Source: Candidatus Gastranaerophilales bacterium
GTDB lineage: Bacteria > Cyanobacteriota > Vampirovibrionia > Gastranaerophilales > Gastranaerophilaceae
Length of the DNA stretch: 44,711 nt
Assembly: GCA_944322885.1 (NCBI GenBank)
Contig: CALUQH010000037.1
Location: forward strand, 1 to 44,711
Direction of reading: 5' to 3'
Shown here: positions 1-7,246 of the stretch, in pieces
Layout of the letters: each line of letters opens with the position of its first letter
How positions within the stretch are numbered: position 1 is the first letter of the stretch
Program-made: the position numbers and the translations under genes
The notes under the pieces: generated by a model
Database searches by the model: none
Told to the model about the DNA's origin: nothing
The model's input: the letters and a program-made list of their open reading frames with translations, nothing else

Positions 1-76
1 AAAATTCGCTAAAAATCGAACCGAGTAAATTCTCTTAAATCGGCGAAGGCCTGCACAGTGCGGTGAATTTGGTATT

Positions 77-101
77 AAAAAAGAGGCTATCACAAGCCTC
101 T
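77..101 (-). terminator. Intrinsic terminator of ssrA
   Basis: Read on the minus strand, a 7-bp stem AGAGGCT/AGCCTCT with a 6-base loop is followed by a run of T. It lies about 10 bases beyond the encoded CCA of tmRNA, the expected place for its terminator. Confidence 0.85.
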
Positions 102-110
102 GAATTTTAA

Positions 111-505
111 TGGTGGAGACGAGGGGAGTCGAACCCCTGTCCAAAATGGATCTAAACAAACATCTACGAGCGTAGATATTAATTCTCTCGGATTATCCAG
201 GGAATATCAAAACCTTTACGGATAATCCAAAGTGTTTTTTTACGGAAACACTAACCTTTAACGGTTATCTTGATGCATTTACCGTCATCAATGCACTGCC
301 GCTTGCATAATGGACCCATATCTCCGGCAAGCTGGGAAATATGAGTAGCTATGAGCTGACTATGCTGCTAAAGCTTGTGCTCTAGAGAAGTCTGCTTTAA
401 TTACATTGTTAGCATTTAATTTAGTTTGCTCGTTGATAACCGAGAACAGCGCTCGGACTCGCAGTTTGTTCCAACCAAACATTCTGTCAAATCCAAAACG
501 TCCCC
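111..505 (-). ncRNA. ssrA: tmRNA (one-piece)
   Basis: Transfer-messenger RNA, which rescues stalled ribosomes and tags the nascent peptide for proteolysis. The 5' end GGGGACG pairs with CGTCTCC near the 3' end, with one G-U pair, to form the acceptor stem. The T arm (GGGGTTCGACTCCCC) and an encoded CCA are present. The tag reading frame runs from 413 down to 360 and reads ANNVIKADFSRAQALAA followed by TAG. The ANN start and ALAA end are typical of tags recognised by ClpXP-type proteases. Several hairpins and pseudoknot-like segments fill 115-350. This is a standard one-piece form, not a permuted two-piece one. The same 14 bases that begin the RNA recur about 148 bases upstream. Confidence 0.96.
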
Positions 506-517
506 ATAATGGTTGTT

Positions 518-655
518 TGGGACGTTTGCCCCTGTGGTACTCGGTTTACACCTGCGTTACTACGTCGCTGTCGTTAAGTTTCATCCTCAGTTTGCCGGCT
601 CATCGCTGCCAAATTCGGATTTCACCCCGGCTGCTGCTTTTCAAAACGTCCCCAT
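518..655 (-). ncRNA. Candidate structured RNA upstream of ssrA
   Basis: This stretch is clearly richer in G and C than the AT-rich DNA around it and has no convincing reading frame. On the minus strand it opens with ATGGGGACGTTTTG, identical to the first bases of tmRNA. It closes with CAAACGTCCC, giving a 9-bp terminal stem (644-652 with 519-527). Inside are small possible hairpins, including GGU-GUAA-ACC with a GNRA-type loop and a GCC...GGC element. It could be a separate small RNA, the leader of the tmRNA precursor, or a partial duplication of the ssrA 5' end. I do not recognise a known RNA family. Confidence 0.45.
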
Positions 656-711
656 ATTTAATTTTAAATGTGCTATTCCCTATTATAATCTTATTTTATT
701 TAAATTTCAAG

Positions 712-1116
712 TTATTCTGTTATATGAAATGAACATTTTGAGCAGTGTGCTTTAGGGTGAAGCATTAAGTTGTCCTCTAAATCATAAAGTTTTGCAATCC
801 TTGTAATTAAAGGCGCTCCGCATTTAGGGCATTTTAGTCCGCCTGCTCCGTTTAGAATAAGTTCTTTCAGACTGTCGATTATTTCTTGAGAAACTGTGTA
901 GCTTGTATAATCTTTTTCTAAGGCTTTTATTTCTTCAGGTGTACATCTCAATACTTTTGCCAGATTTTGTCTGATTGTTACAGGTAGAAAAAGTTCTTTT
1001 CCGGCTTCAATATCTTCTATTAAACTCAATGGAAGATTGCATTCTTTCGCAAGACCTTTTGGAGATAAGCCTATATCATCTCGTTTATGCTGTATGAATT
1101 GTGCCAATGTTTTCAT
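712..1116 (-). CDS. XRE-type HTH protein with C-terminal zinc ribbon
   Basis: Small protein of 134 residues. Residues 1-65 form an XRE/Cro-like helix-turn-helix (LSPKGLAKECNLPLSLIEDIE), so it probably binds DNA. Residues 95-130 carry CPKC and CSKC pairs, a zinc-ribbon signature. No signal peptide or membrane segment is seen. It is transcribed alone toward ssrA. There is no Shine-Dalgarno before the ATG. A TATAAT box (1124-1129) ends 7 bases upstream, so the mRNA may start at or next to the start codon. The target genes are unknown; autoregulation or control of neighbours is only a guess. Confidence 0.8.
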   Translation of the reverse strand: MKTLAQFIQHKRDDIGLSPKGLAKECNLPLSLIEDIEAGKELFLPVTIRQNLAKVLRCTPEEIKALEKDYTSYTVSQEIIDSLKELILNGAGGLKCPKCGAPLITRIAKLYDLEDNLMLHPKAHCSKCSFHITE

Positions 1117-1135
1117 AATTTATATTATATAACTT

Positions 1136-1164
1136 AAACACCCTCTTTGTTCAAGAGGGTGTTT
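1136..1164 (-). terminator. Hairpin terminator between two minus-strand genes
   Basis: A perfect 12-bp inverted repeat (AAACACCCTCTT/AAGAGGGTGTTT, 1136-1147 and 1153-1164) with a 5-base loop lies just after the stop of the lipoprotein-like gene. The T tail on the minus strand is short. The hairpin occupies the place where the -35 of the next gene would lie, so termination and that promoter may interact. Confidence 0.65.
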
Positions 1165-1168
1165 GTTA

Positions 1169-2143
1169 TTAATAATCAAAATATGTTGTGCTTTGGTTGC
1201 CCGGGATTTTTTCAAGAATTACTCTGTCTGACCACATTTTTCCTTTATCAAAATCATAATATGCTTTTTGCGGATTGCCGTCTTCATCAAGGTAAGGATT
1301 GCCATCTTCATCATATACAAATGTGCCGTACATAAATGTTCCAGGGTTTTCACCTCTTTTGTATTCGCCTTCCCAAATTAGTTCATTGTTTTTATCAAAG
1401 ACGGATTTTGTATTTGTTTGTCCGTTTCTGTTATTTGTACGGATTTCATAGCCCGTATACTGCCAATCCCATTCTTCCGGTTTTGTTGTTGAATTTGAAG
1501 AATATCTTGTTAATTTGATTCCTTTTCCTGGTACATCTGCAACTTCTGTTCTCATCCAAGAAATTTTTGGATTTTCAGGATCTTCATAGAAATCAAGAAC
1601 TTTTGTTACAAGTGACAGTCTGTTTTTATTTGTTCCGATGCTGTCAACCTGTGTTTCATAATATTTGTCATCATATCTGTTATGTGCTCTTGAAGCTACA
1701 AATGCAACATCGTTATTTTCATCTTCAGGAACAGGACCGTCCAATTCTACTCCTATATTCAAACCTTGTTTTATTAATGAATCTGCAAGGTGGAAAGGAT
1801 ATTCTTTTATATATACAGGTTTAATAATTGTGTTGATAATTGTATCATGTATAACAACTGTATCATTCTTATTATCGCAGCCGCCGCCTATTACCCATGC
1901 ATAAGCTTCTGCATTAGCCTCTGCGTATGCTTGCTTTTCACAGCTTGTTAGTGAGCTGGCTCCTCCTACCGTTGCTCCCAATAACATAAGACCGTACATC
2001 ATATTTCTTAAAGCTTGTGCTGATTTTCTGGATGCAGGATCTGTCTGCTGGGGGTAATTGTGAGTTTGTTGTTTTTTTGCTTGTTTCTTTGTCTTGCCTT
2101 CAAAGTTTACAAAAGAAAGACTATTTATTGCTTTTACATCCAT
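1169..2143 (-). CDS. Putative lipoprotein-like exported protein
   Basis: Unknown protein of about 324 residues. I chose the ATG at 2143 because GGAGG lies 11 bases before it; a longer frame to 2170 would place that ribosome site inside the gene. The first 50 residues are basic and Gln-rich and include FVNFEGK. They are followed by a hydrophobic stretch ending in LTSC, which resembles a lipobox, although the N-terminal region is much longer than in ordinary lipoproteins. The rest is polar and strand-rich, with repeated acidic motifs such as DEDGNPYLDEDGNP near the C terminus, similar to MORN-like or Ca-binding turns. Twin palindromes lie upstream. No family is recognised. Confidence 0.7.
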   Translation of the reverse strand: MDVKAINSLSFVNFEGKTKKQAKKQQTHNYPQQTDPASRKSAQALRNMMYGLMLLGATVGGASSLTSCEKQAYAEANAEAYAWVIGGGCDNKNDTVVIHDTIINTIIKPVYIKEYPFHLADSLIKQGLNIGVELDGPVPEDENNDVAFVASRAHNRYDDKYYETQVDSIGTNKNRLSLVTKVLDFYEDPENPKISWMRTEVADVPGKGIKLTRYSSNSTTKPEEWDWQYTGYEIRTNNRNGQTNTKSVFDKNNELIWEGEYKRGENPGTFMYGTFVYDEDGNPYLDEDGNPQKAYYDFDKGKMWSDRVILEKIPGNQSTTYFDY

Positions 2144-2190
2144 AATGGTTTGAACCTCCGATTTCCACACTGATTGTATGTATATAAAGT

Positions 2191-2204
2191 AAAAACATGT
2201 TTTT
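2191..2204. promoter_or_regulatory. Palindrome AAAAACATGTTTTT, copy 1
   Basis: A perfect 14-bp palindrome about 50 bases upstream of the ATG at 2143. An identical copy lies 35 bp further upstream, centre to centre. This looks like a paired operator for a dimeric regulator; none is identified. Confidence 0.5.
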
Positions 2205-2225
2205 AGTTGCTAATAAAATTGTACC

Positions 2226-2239
2226 AAAAACATGTTTTT
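2226..2239. promoter_or_regulatory. Palindrome AAAAACATGTTTTT, copy 2
   Basis: Second perfect copy of the 14-bp palindrome, in the 149-bp gap between the end of recA and the lipoprotein-like gene. A promoter-like TACAAT lies between the copies when read on the minus strand, so binding could block or activate transcription of the 2143 gene. Confidence 0.5.
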
Positions 2240-2292
2240 AAATAAATTTATTGTTATAACAGGGTTTAGGCCTCTTTACAAATCGTAATAAA

Positions 2293-3318
2293 CTATGCAG
2301 CAGCCAATTTTTCTCTTACAAGAGTTTCAATAGTATTTAAAATATCAGGATTTTCCGCTAAGAAATCTCTTGCTTTATCTCTTCCCTGGCCTAATTTTTC
2401 TTCATTAAAGCTGAACCAGGAGCCTGCTTTTTTTACTATATCAAGGTTGACAGCAACATCTAAAATATTACCGATTTTGCAAATACCTTTTCCGAACATA
2501 ATATCAAATTCAGCTGTTCTGAAAGGAGGTGCAACTTTATTTTTAACAACTCTTACTCTTACGTGGTTGCCGACATCACCGTCTTCCCCTTTAACGCCTT
2601 CGGTACGTTTAATTTCCATACGAACTGATGCGTAATATTTCAAAGCGTTACCGCCGGTTGTTGTTTCAGGGTTGCCGTACATAACACCTATTTTCATTCT
2701 CAGCTGGTTAATAAAAATAACGGTAGTATTAGTTTTTCCGATAATACCTGTCAATTTTCTTAAAGCTTTACTCATCAAGCGAGCCTGAAGTCCCATTTGT
2801 TGATCTTCCATAGACCCTTCAATTTCGGCTTTGGGAACAAGTGCGGCAACAGAGTCAACAACAACAACATCAACGGCTCCTGAACGGACGAGTTCTTCAG
2901 TGATATCGAGGGCCTGTTCACCGGTATCCGGCTGAGAAATAAGTAAATCGTCAATTTGAACTCCTAAATTTCTTGCATATTCAGGGTCAAGTGCATGCTC
3001 TGCATCAACGAAAGCTGCAATTCCGCCTCTTTTTTGGCATTCTGCAACAATGTGCTGTGCAAGGGTTGTTTTACCTGAACTTTCAGGTCCGTAAATTTCT
3101 ATAATTCGGCCTCTGGGAATCCCGCCGATACCGAGGGCAACATCAAGAGATAATGCACCGGTCGGAATAGCATCAACATTAACTGTCGGTTTATCGCCGA
3201 GTTTCATTATTGAGCCTTTTCCGAAATCTTTTTCGATTTTTTCAATTGCAAGCTTTAGTGCTTTGCTTCTTTCATCTGTATTTGAAGTTATTTCTGTTTC
3301 TTTTTCTTTTACAGCCAT
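2293..3318 (-). CDS. recA: Recombinase RecA
   Basis: Full-length RecA of 341 residues, the ATP-dependent strand-exchange protein of homologous recombination and activator of the SOS response. The Walker A motif GPESSGKT lies at residues 77-84 and Walker B (VDVVVVDS) near residue 150. The L1/L2 regions ([22 protein letters not shown] and [21 protein letters not shown], residues about 160-220) are intact, and the usual C-terminal domain is present. AAAGGAT lies 10 bases before the ATG. It follows the MerR-like gene by 45 bases and is probably co-transcribed with it from the promoter at 3891-3919. I saw no LexA-type operator that I could defend. Confidence 0.98.
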   Translation of the reverse strand: MAVKEKETEITSNTDERSKALKLAIEKIEKDFGKGSIMKLGDKPTVNVDAIPTGALSLDVALGIGGIPRGRIIEIYGPESSGKTTLAQHIVAECQKRGGIAAFVDAEHALDPEYARNLGVQIDDLLISQPDTGEQALDITEELVRSGAVDVVVVDSVAALVPKAEIEGSMEDQQMGLQARLMSKALRKLTGIIGKTNTTVIFINQLRMKIGVMYGNPETTTGGNALKYYASVRMEIKRTEGVKGEDGDVGNHVRVRVVKNKVAPPFRTAEFDIMFGKGICKIGNILDVAVNLDIVKKAGSWFSFNEEKLGQGRDKARDFLAENPDILNTIETLVREKLAAA

Positions 3319-3363
3319 TGTTTTTCGTATCCTTTAAAAATTTTTTTATAAATGAGATTGATA

Positions 3364-3861
3364 TCAGTCCCAGATATGTTTTTCTTTTTTCTTATAAAAT
3401 CCCAAGCCTACAGGTTTGTATGTATTCAAATCATTTTTAAGCTGATAAATTTCTTTGTTAAGATCAATAATTTTTTGTCTTAAAGTTTCGTTGTCAGTTT
3501 TGCATCTGATAAGTTCAACAACAACTTCATCCATGCCTTCAAGTTTTTCATCAATAACTTTGGAAATTCTGTCGCTAAGTTTATTTTCCATTTCTCTCAG
3601 TGAGTTGAGAATGTTTAAAATTGCTGAAGGTTGTTTTGCCGGTGCTTTTACTGAAGGCATTGATGCATTTTTCATTGCTTGAACTTTTCTCAAATTTTTT
3701 ACTTCTTCGTAAGAAAAGTAAGTTTGTCCTTTGCTGTTTTTTCTGGGTAAAATAGACGCGCGTTTACAAAGTTCAACAATCTCTTTGTTGTCTGTTTTCA
3801 AAATACTTCTCACTTCTTGCGGAGATAAAGTTTTCCCCTTTAACTCTTGTTCTAATATCAT
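3364..3861 (-). CDS. MerR-like HTH and coiled-coil protein upstream of recA
   Basis: A 165-residue protein. Residues 10-60 resemble a MerR-like winged helix: SPQEVRSILKTDNKEIVELCKRA, then a short wing and TYFSYEEVKNLRKV. Residues 80-145 form a long heptad-rich helix that could dimerise. No ligand-binding domain or cysteines typical of metal sensors are present. GAGGGAT lies 6 bases before the ATG. It sits just ahead of recA in what is likely one transcript, so a link to DNA repair or recA control is possible but unproven. It might instead be a ParB- or Soj-like accessory DNA binder. Confidence 0.7.
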   Translation of the reverse strand: MILEQELKGKTLSPQEVRSILKTDNKEIVELCKRASILPRKNSKGQTYFSYEEVKNLRKVQAMKNASMPSVKAPAKQPSAILNILNSLREMENKLSDRISKVIDEKLEGMDEVVVELIRCKTDNETLRQKIIDLNKEIYQLKNDLNTYKPVGLGFYKKKEKHIWD

Positions 3862-3890
3862 CTTGTATCCCTCAAAATTTCTCCAATATT

Positions 3891-3919
3891 ATTGTATTTT
3901 ATATATGGAAAAAAGACAA
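3891..3919 (-). promoter_or_regulatory. Sigma70-type promoter of the MerR-like gene and recA
   Basis: On the minus strand TTGTCT (3914-3919) and TACAAT (3891-3896) are 17 bases apart, followed by a leader of about 22 bases with a Shine-Dalgarno before the ATG at 3861. Confidence 0.6.
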
Positions 3920-3958
3920 ATATTTTAACAATCTTGTAACATCGCTTAATATAAAAGT

Positions 3959-4690
3959 TTATTTACAAGCTGATAAATATTCTTTTTGGGATTTGGGATA
4001 TTTGATTTTATCAAGTCTGTTTTTTATAAAATCGGTTTGGTCAGAGAACGGTTTAAGAGATAAAAATTTTCTGTAATATCTGATTGCATCGGTATGTCTG
4101 CCTAATTTATCAAAACATACTCCGATTCCTGCGTAAGCTTTGTAATAATCGGGATTAAGTTTCAATATCCGATTTAATAAATTTGAAGCTTCTTTGTATT
4201 TGTCCAGTTTCATTAAAAGAGTTGATTTATGTTCATAAGCCTTTATGAATTCAGGAGAATTTTCTATAAGTTTCTGATAAATCATAAGGGCGAGATCATA
4301 TTCTTCACAGAGTTCATGTGCGGCTCCAAGCTGTAAAATCGCATCGGGATTGTCAGGATTAATTTGAATAGCGCGGACAAAATTTTTGATAGCTCCGCAC
4401 GGGATTCCTTCTAAAAGATGGCATATTCCGAGTTCATAAAATGCTTCAAAATAATCTTCTTTTAATTCAACAGCCATATCAAGATATTTTATGGCCTTAG
4501 AATATTGTTTAAGGTACTTGTAGCAAATTCCAAGTCCAAAGTAACTTTCTGCATTATTTCTGTCAATCAGTATTGCATTGAGATAATTTGCGGCAGCCTC
4601 TTTGTATGAATTTTCAAGACAAAGAGCGTGTGCTTTTTCACAAAAACTGTATGCACCTTTGTTATCCTGTTTTTTTGTATTGGAACTCAC
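3959..4690 (-). CDS. TPR repeat protein
   Basis: A 243-residue soluble protein built almost wholly of about six tetratricopeptide repeats, for example AESYFGLGICYKYLKQYSKA and EAFYELGICHLLEGIPCGA. Such helical solenoids bind partner proteins; no catalytic domain is fused. There is no signal peptide, so it is probably cytoplasmic. The start is GTG at 4690, supported by GAGGAAGGAT 5-10 bases before it. It is divergent from the TolC-like pair with a 117-base gap and is likely a single-gene unit. The partner is unknown. Confidence 0.85.
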   Translation of the reverse strand: MSSNTKKQDNKGAYSFCEKAHALCLENSYKEAAANYLNAILIDRNNAESYFGLGICYKYLKQYSKAIKYLDMAVELKEDYFEAFYELGICHLLEGIPCGAIKNFVRAIQINPDNPDAILQLGAAHELCEEYDLALMIYQKLIENSPEFIKAYEHKSTLLMKLDKYKEASNLLNRILKLNPDYYKAYAGIGVCFDKLGRHTDAIRYYRKFLSLKPFSDQTDFIKNRLDKIKYPKSQKEYLSACK

Positions 4691-4771
4691 TTTTTATCCT
4701 TCCTCTGTTATTATCATAAATTTTTATGGAAATTTACAGAACATCCGTTTGATGTATAACTTTATCAATCA

Positions 4772-4801
4772 TTGGATTTATTATTGGAGTTGTGATATAA
4801 A
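4772..4801 (+). promoter_or_regulatory. Promoter of the TolC-like gene pair, possibly leaderless
   Basis: TTGGAT (4772-4777) and TATAAA (4796-4801) are 18 bases apart. The TATAAA box ends 6 bases before the ATG at 4808. The only GGAG is about 20 bases upstream, too far to act as a ribosome site. Confidence 0.5.
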
Positions 4802-4807
4802 ATTGTT

Positions 4808-5623
4808 ATGAAAAAGTATTTAATCTGGTTGTTAATATTTTCTTTAGGGCTTCCGGTATTAGCCGATGAAGTTCGTCTTGACAATGTTGAAACTCAAAAA
4901 ATTGAATTGCCGAAAACAAATATTGATTCAAAAAAATCACTTGTTGTGAATGATAAACAAATTTTGGATGAGCTCATAAAATTGCAGAAAGATAAAGATA
5001 TAGAAGACATTGAAAATCTATGGAAAGGCACTGTTGAAAATAATCAGGTTATAGGGTTTGCTCTGAAAAAACTTGCTACGCCTGAGAGTCAGAGAAGAAT
5101 TCATTCATCTTTGATGGCAAAAACTCTTTCTGCAGTTGTTGCGGGTGCATCTCTTGCCCCTTCTTTAGTGGGCGCCGATTATATGGTTCAATCTTCGGCA
5201 TTTGCTGCGGGGCGTTTGGCGCAGAACTTAATTAACAGAAAGAATATGCCGACCGAAATACCTTTGACGGATACCGAACTTATAGAACTTGCGGGACTTG
5301 TAGAGAGTTTGCAGGATAAAATTATTACGGCGTACTATAACTATAAAAGCTCGCTTTCACAGTTAAAAGAAACACGTCAGAGACTGATTTTATATAACAA
5401 GAATTACGCAAAGGCTCTTGATGACGAGGATTTGATGGAAATAAGTATATCATCGGCTTTATATGATAATATGCGCGTTGAAGAATTTTATTATATGGAA
5501 AATGCAAAGAAATACCATCTTGAGCTTCAGCGTCTTGCTGGTAAAAAAGTTGTCGATAAATTAAATTTATATCAGTTTAATTACAATTCAACTCTGGTTG
5601 GAGAAAAGGCGGTGGAACAATGA
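4808..5623 (+). CDS. Secreted TolC-like helical protein, paralogue 1
   Basis: A 271-residue protein with a clear signal peptide (residues 1-19, cleavage after VLA). The middle holds a conserved LWKGTVENNQVIGFALKKLA block and a small-residue hydrophobic stretch (about 110-140). The C-terminal half (about 160-260) is a long helical hairpin with AYYNYKSSLSQLKETRQRL and a second helix ending LQRLAGKKV, resembling half of a TolC outer-membrane efflux protein. It aligns along its length with the next gene. It is shorter than TolC (over 400 residues) and has no obvious beta-barrel strands, so it may be a periplasmic relative. It overlaps the next gene by 4 bases (ATGA). Confidence 0.7.
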   Translation: MKKYLIWLLIFSLGLPVLADEVRLDNVETQKIELPKTNIDSKKSLVVNDKQILDELIKLQKDKDIEDIENLWKGTVENNQVIGFALKKLATPESQRRIHSSLMAKTLSAVVAGASLAPSLVGADYMVQSSAFAAGRLAQNLINRKNMPTEIPLTDTELIELAGLVESLQDKIITAYYNYKSSLSQLKETRQRLILYNKNYAKALDDEDLMEISISSALYDNMRVEEFYYMENAKKYHLELQRLAGKKVVDKLNLYQFNYNSTLVGEKAVEQ

Positions 5624-6516
5624 AGAAATTTTGTGTTTTTGCCTTGCTGATAGTATTTGCACTTCCGTCTTTTTCAATAAGTTACGAAGATATAAATATG
5701 CCGAAATCTCCTGCTTATCGTGCAGGCTTGTCAGAAGATCCCGAAAAAGAGTATACGGAAGCAAAAGCTGAGGATAAAGCAGATAAGGTTCATCAGGAAT
5801 ATGTAAAAAAAGATGCTGAGCAGTTTGATGTGTCTGATTTGACTTATGCTGATTTGAGTATTAAACAGATTTCAAGAGAGGTTGCTGCTGATTTGGAACT
5901 TGATCAGGAAAATATGGTCGGTGACTTATCCGTATTATGGCAGGGGGCTGCAAGCCAGAGTGATACAATAAATTTTGCACTGTATAAACTTGCAAATCCC
6001 GATGAGGACAAGCCGGATGAAAAGTCTGTAAAAAAAGTTCTTACAACTATTGCAAGCATGTCGACTCTGGTCGGTGCAAGTATGGGCAACCCGCTTCTTG
6101 CAACGGGTTCTATTATAGGCGGAAATGTTCTGGGTATTATGTCACAGGATACAAAGGCGCTTAACTACAAATATACAAAAGTAACAGATGCAGATATGAT
6201 TATTCTTGTCAGAAAGATTGAAGATTTACAGCAAAAGACTGTTGATTTGTATTACAACTATATGACTGCGCGGAAAAAACTTAAAATGCTTGAAAAGATT
6301 ACAGAAGAAAGAAAGAAGAATTACGAACTCTCTCAGGATATGCCGCGTGAAGTTGTATTAATTACTGATGCATATTACAGAACGGCTCTTGATAATCAGA
6401 TGAAGGCAAGTTCTGATTATTATGCAAAGCGGGCAGCTCTGGAGCAATTTGTCGGAAATGATGTATTCTCTCAGTTTGAACGGGATTTGAAAAAACGGGA
6501 AGAAAAGGATAAATGA
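5620..6516 (+). CDS. Secreted TolC-like helical protein, paralogue 2
   Basis: A 298-residue paralogue of the preceding protein, starting inside its stop (ATGA overlap), so translation is probably coupled. It has a signal peptide (residues 1-18, cleavage after SFS), a charged acidic region (30-85), then LSVLWQGAASQSDTINFALYKLA matching paralogue 1, a Gly/Ala hydrophobic segment (about 140-170), and a helical hairpin (VDLYYNYMTARKKLKML and YYRTALDNQMKASSDYYAKR) as in TolC-like proteins. The pair probably forms a hetero-complex in the periplasm or at the outer membrane. No inner-membrane pump gene is adjacent, so a transport role is inference. Confidence 0.7.
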   Translation: MKKFCVFALLIVFALPSFSISYEDINMPKSPAYRAGLSEDPEKEYTEAKAEDKADKVHQEYVKKDAEQFDVSDLTYADLSIKQISREVAADLELDQENMVGDLSVLWQGAASQSDTINFALYKLANPDEDKPDEKSVKKVLTTIASMSTLVGASMGNPLLATGSIIGGNVLGIMSQDTKALNYKYTKVTDADMIILVRKIEDLQQKTVDLYYNYMTARKKLKMLEKITEERKKNYELSQDMPREVVLITDAYYRTALDNQMKASSDYYAKRAALEQFVGNDVFSQFERDLKKREEKDK

Positions 6517-7163
6517 TTTTTTTACCTTTTGAAATCAATTCAGGCGCAGTTAATATGCAAAAAGATGCTGATTTGCTTGAAAATGCAATTAAAAATAAAG
6601 TTTCGGAGCCGATTTTCAGGCTTTACGGCTGGTCGCCTGCCTGTGTTTCTTTAGGTCGAAATCAAAAAAGCGATTTTTTAGATGAGAGTTTTTTGAAATT
6701 TAATAATATTGATGTTGTGAGACGTTTAACCGGCGGCCGTGCGCTTTTACACGACAATGAGATAACTTATAGTTATGTTTGTCCGGTTTCCGGTCTGAAT
6801 CATGGTGAAAATGTTACTGAATCCTATAAAGAAATATCTCAAATTTTTATAGATAAGTTTAAACAATTAGGTATTGAGCTTGAATTTGGAGGGAAACCGG
6901 CAAGAGGACATTTTGATTACTGTATGCTGGTTTCAACAGGTGCGGATTTATGCTGTAACGGGAAAAAACTAATAGGTTCCGCTCAGTGCAGAAAAGAGGG
7001 TTATATTTTACAGCATGGTTCAATTCTATATGACTATGACAGAGAACTTATTGAAAAAATATTTAACGAATCGGTTGATACTTCTTCTGTTACCTGTGTA
7101 AAAGAGATAAGCCCGTTAATTTCAAAAACAGATATTATTGAGCTGTTTGTAACGAAATATTAA
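6513..7163 (+). CDS. LipM-like octanoyl/lipoyl transferase (BPL/LplA/LipB superfamily)
   Basis: A 216-residue cofactor transferase, probably attaching octanoate or lipoate to E2 or GcvH domains. Residues 70-80 (RRLTGGRALLH) match the RRxxGGxxVxH motif, and GKKLIGSAQCR at 150-160 matches the lysine motif that holds the acyl-adenylate or acyl group. Cys137 sits at the same distance before GKK as the catalytic cysteine of LipM-type octanoyltransferases, which favours LipM over LplA. It is shorter than LipM (about 280 residues) and lacks the C-terminal accessory region. It overlaps the TolC-like gene by 4 bases, an odd partnership. Confidence 0.8.
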   Translation: MIFLPFEINSGAVNMQKDADLLENAIKNKVSEPIFRLYGWSPACVSLGRNQKSDFLDESFLKFNNIDVVRRLTGGRALLHDNEITYSYVCPVSGLNHGENVTESYKEISQIFIDKFKQLGIELEFGGKPARGHFDYCMLVSTGADLCCNGKKLIGSAQCRKEGYILQHGSILYDYDRELIEKIFNESVDTSSVTCVKEISPLISKTDIIELFVTKY

Positions 7164-7186
7164 TATATTTTTTCCCTTTAAGCAAT

Positions 7187-7214
7187 TTGTAACCCAAAAA
7201 TTACTTTATATAAG
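7187..7214 (+). promoter_or_regulatory. Promoter of the coiled-coil protein gene at 7247
   Basis: TTGTAA (7187-7192) and TATAAG (7209-7214) are 16 bases apart. AAGGGGAT lies 7 bases before the ATG at 7247. Confidence 0.5.
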
Positions 7215-7246
7215 TACGGGGAATTTAAAATTAAGGGGATAAAGAA

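Noticed and set aside
111..120. Integration site for a mobile element at the ssrA 3' end
   Set aside because: ssrA 3' ends often host integrases, but no integrase or second copy of the 3' end is present in the window.
518..655. SRP RNA, RNase P, hammerhead ribozyme or cobalamin riboswitch
   Set aside because: Fragments such as AGCAGCC and GATGA...GAAA look suggestive, but the conserved cores and helices of these families are missing.
406..755. Plus-strand open frames over ssrA and its upstream region
   Set aside because: They run opposite to tmRNA and the structured leader, have no ribosome site and encode Leu/Phe-rich nonsense.
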